Source of the DNA: Pelomonas baiyunensis
GTDB taxonomy: Bacteria > Pseudomonadota > Gammaproteobacteria > Burkholderiales > Burkholderiaceae_C
Length of the DNA stretch: 46,010 nt
Reading direction: 5' to 3'
Assembly (NCBI RefSeq): GCF_043555935.1
Contig: NZ_JBIGIB010000009.1
Span: 1-46,010, forward strand
Shown here in pieces: positions 43,333 to 46,010 of the stretch. Numbering within the stretch: position 1 is the first letter of the stretch; the number at the start of each line of letters is the position of its first letter. The notes beneath the pieces are model-generated. The model had not been told where the DNA came from. It searched no databases and saw only the letters and a list, made by a program, of their open reading frames with translations. Both the position numbers and the translations under genes were made by a program.

Positions 43333-44325
43333 ATGATGGCCCGTGACAACGACAACCACGACGATGACGCGGGCGGTCTGACCGACGCCAGCCCCAACCC
43401 GAATTGGTTCCTGCGTGCGCGGCTCAAGACGCGCCAGTTGCTGCTGCTCATCGCGCTGGACGACGAGCGCAACATCCACCGCGCCGCCGAAGTGCTGTGC
43501 ATGACGCAGCCCGCCGCGTCCAAGCAGCTCAAGGACCTGGAGGACATGCTGGACGTGAAGCTCTTCGACCGCCACCCGCGCGGCATGGAGCCCACGCTGT
43601 ATGGCGAAACCATGATCCGCCACGCACGCATGGCGCTGACCTCGCTCTCGGCCGCGCACGACGACATCGTGTCGCTGAAGAATGGCCTTTCGGGGCAGGT
43701 GGAAGTGGGCGTCATCATGACCCCCGCCATGGGCCTGCTGCCGCGCGCCATCTCGCGCATCAAGCTGCAGGCGCCCAAGCTGCGCATTGGCGTGCACATG
43801 GAAAGCAGCAAGCAGCTGCTGGACCTGCTGCAACGCGGCACGCTGGACTTCATGATCGGCCGCATCCTGGAAGACGACAGCGCCGCCGGCCTGCACTACG
43901 AGGAGCTGACCGTGGAGCCCGCCTGCGCCGTGGCGCGCGTGGGCCACCCGCTGCTGAAGGCCGACAACCTCAAGCTCGGCGACCTGGCCGACCAGCCCTG
44001 GATATTGCCGCCGCCGGGCAGCGTGTTGCGCCACCGCTGGGAGCTGATGTTCCGCCGCGCCGCGCTGGAGCCGCCGGGCAATGTGGTGGACACAACGGCC
44101 TTGCTGCTCATCACCGCGTTGTTGCAGCAGACCGACTCCCTGCACGTGATGCCGGTGGAGGTGGCGCGGTATTACGCGTCGCTGAAGGTGCTGGCGATCC
44201 TGCCCATCGAGCTGCCGTGCCACATGGATGCGTTCGGGATCATCACGCGTGAGGGGCATTTGATGTCGCCGGGGGCGAGGCAGTTGCTGCATGAGGTGAG
44301 GTTGGCGGCGCGGGATTTGTATTGA
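43333..44325 (+). CDS. gbpR: LysR-family regulator, GbpR-like
   Basis: A 330-residue LysR activator closely resembling Azospirillum GbpR, which controls a sugar-binding protein for arabinose, fucose and galactose. The helix-turn-helix is I-H-R-A-A-E-V-L-C-M-T-Q-P-A-A-S-K-Q-L-K-D-L-E; matching family blocks include F-L-R-A-R-L-K-T-R-Q-L-L-L-L, P-P-G-S-V-L-R-H-R and L-P-C-H-M-D-A-F-G. It has a short acidic N-terminal extension. It probably senses a pentose or its acid and activates the transport and degradation genes, next to a GntR repressor for the same unit. An in-frame ATG at 43336 is an alternative start. Confidence 0.9.
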   Translation: MMARDNDNHDDDAGGLTDASPNPNWFLRARLKTRQLLLLIALDDERNIHRAAEVLCMTQPAASKQLKDLEDMLDVKLFDRHPRGMEPTLYGETMIRHARMALTSLSAAHDDIVSLKNGLSGQVEVGVIMTPAMGLLPRAISRIKLQAPKLRIGVHMESSKQLLDLLQRGTLDFMIGRILEDDSAAGLHYEELTVEPACAVARVGHPLLKADNLKLGDLADQPWILPPPGSVLRHRWELMFRRAALEPPGNVVDTTALLLITALLQQTDSLHVMPVEVARYYASLKVLAILPIELPCHMDAFGIITREGHLMSPGARQLLHEVRLAARDLY

Positions 44326-44905
44326 CCGCTGTGGTTCGGGCATGCTGGCCTGCGACGCCTTCGGCCGCTTTTGCGGGAAGCCTTTCGACTCGGTGCACCG
44401 AGCCGGGAGTCCCGCCCGGCGGCGGGGTAACTTTCTTCTGTCTTGCCAGAAGAAAGTCACCAAAGAAGAGGCGCTGAACCGCACGCCATCGGGCTTCGGC
44501 ACAAGCTCACGCGCGAAAACTGCCGCTCATGGGGTTCGCCGAAGCGAGCCGCTGTGCTCTCGCGGCTGACTTGTCACCCGCACCCCTCATCGCACCGGCA
44601 CTCCGTTCAACGCGCGGCTGCACGCCGTGCTCATCAGCTGAATGCCAATGCAGCGCCGCTCGGGCGGCGCGGTGCCTGCGTTCGGCGTTGCGGGCCTCGT
44701 TTCACGCGTAGGTTGGGGTGAACGAAGTGAACCCCAACAACCGGCCATGGCGGCGCTGGGGTTCGCGGCGCTTACCCCAGCCTACGTGCTGCCTGTCGCT
44801 GGCGGCGGCTTCGCGGTACGCTAAGCACATAGGGCTGCACGCTTGCGATACACGGACGACTCATCAAGTATCTTCTCTACGCTGGGCGACCGGCCATCAC
44901 GGGGC
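44326..44905. other. Repeat-rich non-coding region after gbpR
   Basis: No credible gene. It contains a perfect 14-base palindrome (CTCGGTGCACCGAG, 44389-44402), the left end of the inverted-repeat element described below, a stretch rich in GC codon-like shadows, and a separate 80-base palindromic repeat (44708-44786). Confidence 0.6.
44708..44786. repeat. Palindromic repeat, copy 1
   Basis: Ends GTAGGTTGGGGTGAAC and GGGGTAAGCG-like sequence on the opposite strand make an imperfect inverted repeat of about 80 bases, with a middle spacer GGCCATGG. A diverged second copy lies at 45569-45657 on the other side of the ExbD-like gene. Confidence 0.6.
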
Positions 44906-45421
44906 ATGAGCGCAGACACCTCCGAATACTGGGGCAGCGAGTCGTTGTCGCCACCGCTTCGCGGCGCCGTTGCGTCCCTGGCAGCCGTCATCCTGTCATT
45001 GGTGGCGTTGTGGGTCACAGCAATACCGAACCCAACGCATTCCATTGCCGTTGATGTCGGAGGCTGTCACCGTTCCATTGAACACCGCGCTCAGAAGACG
45101 GCTGTCCACACCGTTTCGGTGGACTTTGACGACGTCACGTGGTGGGACGGCGAGCTGGTCCATGGGCGTGCTGGCTTGGACGCGCGGATGCTGGCCATTG
45201 GCAGCGAGCCGTGGGATGGGCAGGCAGAGGTTCGTATACGACCCAGCCAAGTTGCGAGCTACGGCGCCGTTCTTGCCGTGATGGCCTCGGCCCAGCGCCA
45301 CAACGTTCGCAAGTTCGGCGTGATTGCTCAAGCGTCGTTCACCTCAGATGGATCTTGCCCGATAGAGATACCTGAGCTCGTGATGTATGACCCGGTGTAT
45401 CGCGCCCCTTCAACCAGGTGA
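44906..45421 (+). CDS. ExbD/TolR-like protein (orphan)
   Basis: A 171-residue protein from ATG 44906. One transmembrane helix (V-A-S-L-A-A-V-I-L-S-L-V-A-L-W-V) precedes a periplasmic domain with F-D-D-V-T-W-W-D-G-E-L-V and S-Y-G-A-V-L-A-V-M-A-S-A-Q-R, echoing the W-N-G and Y-G-x-V-x-x-V-M blocks of ExbD/TolR. The N-terminal Asp of the helix that is essential in ExbD is not clearly present. No ExbB or TonB gene is nearby, which is odd for an energising protein. The sequence is less GC-biased than its neighbours, consistent with transfer. Function unproven. Confidence 0.6.
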   Translation: MSADTSEYWGSESLSPPLRGAVASLAAVILSLVALWVTAIPNPTHSIAVDVGGCHRSIEHRAQKTAVHTVSVDFDDVTWWDGELVHGRAGLDARMLAIGSEPWDGQAEVRIRPSQVASYGAVLAVMASAQRHNVRKFGVIAQASFTSDGSCPIEIPELVMYDPVYRAPSTR

Positions 45422-45884
45422 CCGTCGTGTCCCCGCAAAACTGCAGCAATCGGACAGGATCTGTCACCCGCAGACGTCGGGTTTGCGGCAGCCAGCAACC
45501 CCAACGTGGATTCGGGCACCCGGTCGCGCTGGGGCCGATTCCTCCGTTGCGCCGACCTCCAGCAGGTCGCAGGTTGGGGTGAACAACGTGAACCCTAACG
45601 TTGTTGGTGCACAAACGCTGGGGTTCGCGATGCCCATCCCAGCCTACACAACCGTCGCGTCGCCCGAGCGACGCTGACTTGCTATCGCCGGTGAGCCCGG
45701 CGTGCAGCCGGCGTTGAGCGGCGTGACGGGGCGCTGGATGGTGCTCGTGACAAAGACAGCGGCGAGAGCGGAGCGGCTCGCTTCCGGCCACCTACCTGCC
45801 AGTTGTTCTCGTGCGCCGCTGACGGGCACGTCTCGATGGTGTGCGGTTCAGGGCCTCTTCTTTGGTGACTTTCTTCTGGCCCGG
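45422..45884. other. Non-coding part of the inverted-repeat element
   Basis: No gene seen between the ExbD-like gene and the IS481-type end. It holds the second palindromic repeat and the surviving inner half of the right inverted end (45841-45880). Confidence 0.5.
45569..45657. repeat. Palindromic repeat, copy 2
   Basis: GCAGGTTGGGGTGAAC at the left and GGGGTTCGCG ... CCCAGCCTAC at the right form the same imperfect inverted repeat as copy 1, with a different spacer that includes GTGCAC. Confidence 0.6.
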
Positions 45885-46010
45885 TGTTTAGACCGGAGAC
45901 ATGGGTAACGGGTGTGCCAGCACATGGGTAACGCTTTCGGGGTTTCGAAGCCCCGGAAGAAGCCCATGGTCTGGATGGAGAAGAGCACCGTGTCTCAGCG
46001 TCAAGAGTTC
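45885..46010 (+). mobile_element. IS481-family insertion sequence, left end (partial)
   Basis: TGTTTAGACCGGAGACATGG at the boundary is a typical IS481-type end starting TGT. The 11-base motif ACATGGGTAAC occurs twice (45899-45909 and 45922-45932), as at the ends of many IS481 elements. The transposase frame begins at 45966. The element continues beyond the window. Confidence 0.75.
45966..46010 (+). CDS. IS481-family transposase, N-terminal 15 codons (partial)
   Basis: ATG 45966 opens M-V-W-M-E-K-S-T-V-S-Q-R-Q-E-F, matching the usual start of IS481 transposases (W-x-E-x-x-x-x-S-Q-R-x-E-F). The helix-turn-helix and DDE domains lie outside the window, so integrity cannot be judged. Confidence 0.7.
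   Translation, partial: MVWMEKSTVSQRQEF

Larger units (their letters stand above)
44404..45884. mobile_element. 1.4-kb inverted-repeat-bounded element carrying an ExbD-like gene, right end truncated
   Basis: The 40 bases at 44445-44484 and the reverse complement of 45841-45880 match at 39 positions. The left end has the outer half too: CCGGGAGT, C-rich DNA and an 11-bp hairpin (ACTTTCTTCTG arms, 44430-44457), the same design as the 565-bp element in the ABC operon. The right outer half is missing because IS481-type DNA begins at about 45885. Inside are two diverged palindromic repeats and an ExbD/TolR-like gene. Probably a mobile or formerly mobile unit of the same hairpin-ended family. Confidence 0.6.

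Overview
The window is a high-GC (roughly two-thirds G+C) chromosomal segment of a betaproteobacterium in the order Burkholderiales. It contains the replication-initiation block dnaA-dnaN-gyrB running one way and rpmH-rnpA-yidD-yidC-mnmE running the other, with rRNA close by. Gene order, a GyrB of 838 residues and an Azospirillum-like arabinose pathway fit a soil, freshwater or plant-associated member of the Comamonadaceae/Sphaerotilaceae (Leptothrix/Roseateles/Rubrivivax relatives). The genus cannot be fixed by eye.

Bases 1-3700 are a small accessory region between an rRNA operon (3' end of 5S rRNA, then a terminator) and gyrB. It holds an IS3-type transposase fragment, an unknown small gene, and a frameshifted, truncated member of the family of putative methyltransferases associated with DNA phosphorothioation. 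An apparently intact two-gene unit on the minus strand follows: a HIT-family protein and an HNH endonuclease whose N-terminal domain resembles the sulfur-binding domain of phosphorothioate-dependent restriction enzymes. Bases 3700-12200 are the housekeeping origin block. A dnaA promoter overlaps a consensus DnaA box, and a divergent rpmH promoter lies beside it. Bases 12200-18130 carry a proline-rich lipoprotein, a Hanks-type Ser/Thr kinase with a helical/TPR-like C-terminal half, an ECF-type sigma factor, and mnmE.

Bases 18148-25807 are a minus-strand operon for a heavy-metal RND efflux pump: a His-rich CzcI-like protein, outer-membrane factor, a small His-rich membrane protein, membrane-fusion protein, RND pump and two small periplasmic proteins. 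A lone lipoprotein phosphodiesterase of the nucleotide pyrophosphatase family (26223-27563) follows.

Bases 27585-44325 form one functional unit for arabinan and L-arabinose use. Two divergent transcription units leave a 220-bp intergenic region containing two identical 12-bp motifs 64 bp apart. The minus unit encodes a sugar 1-dehydrogenase (SDR), an aldose 1-epimerase, an acyl-CoA thioesterase and a sugar lactonase. The plus unit encodes L-2-keto-3-deoxyarabonate dehydratase, a secreted GH43 arabinanase, a four-part sugar ABC importer, GH51 and GH43 arabinofuranosidases, a GH97 glycosidase, a FadR-type GntR regulator, and finally a GbpR-like LysR regulator. Together they would cut arabinan outside or in the periplasm, import the products, release L-arabinose and oxidise it through arabinonolactone towards 2-oxoglutarate. 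The arabonate dehydratase and the 2-oxoglutarate semialdehyde dehydrogenase are not in the window.

Hairpin-rich non-coding repeats decorate this unit. An inverted pair of 81-bp elements flanks the SDR-araD pair. A 565-bp inverted-repeat element sits inside the ABC operon. A related 1.4-kb inverted-repeat-bounded segment downstream carries an ExbD/TolR-like gene and has been cut at its right end by an IS481-family element running off the window.
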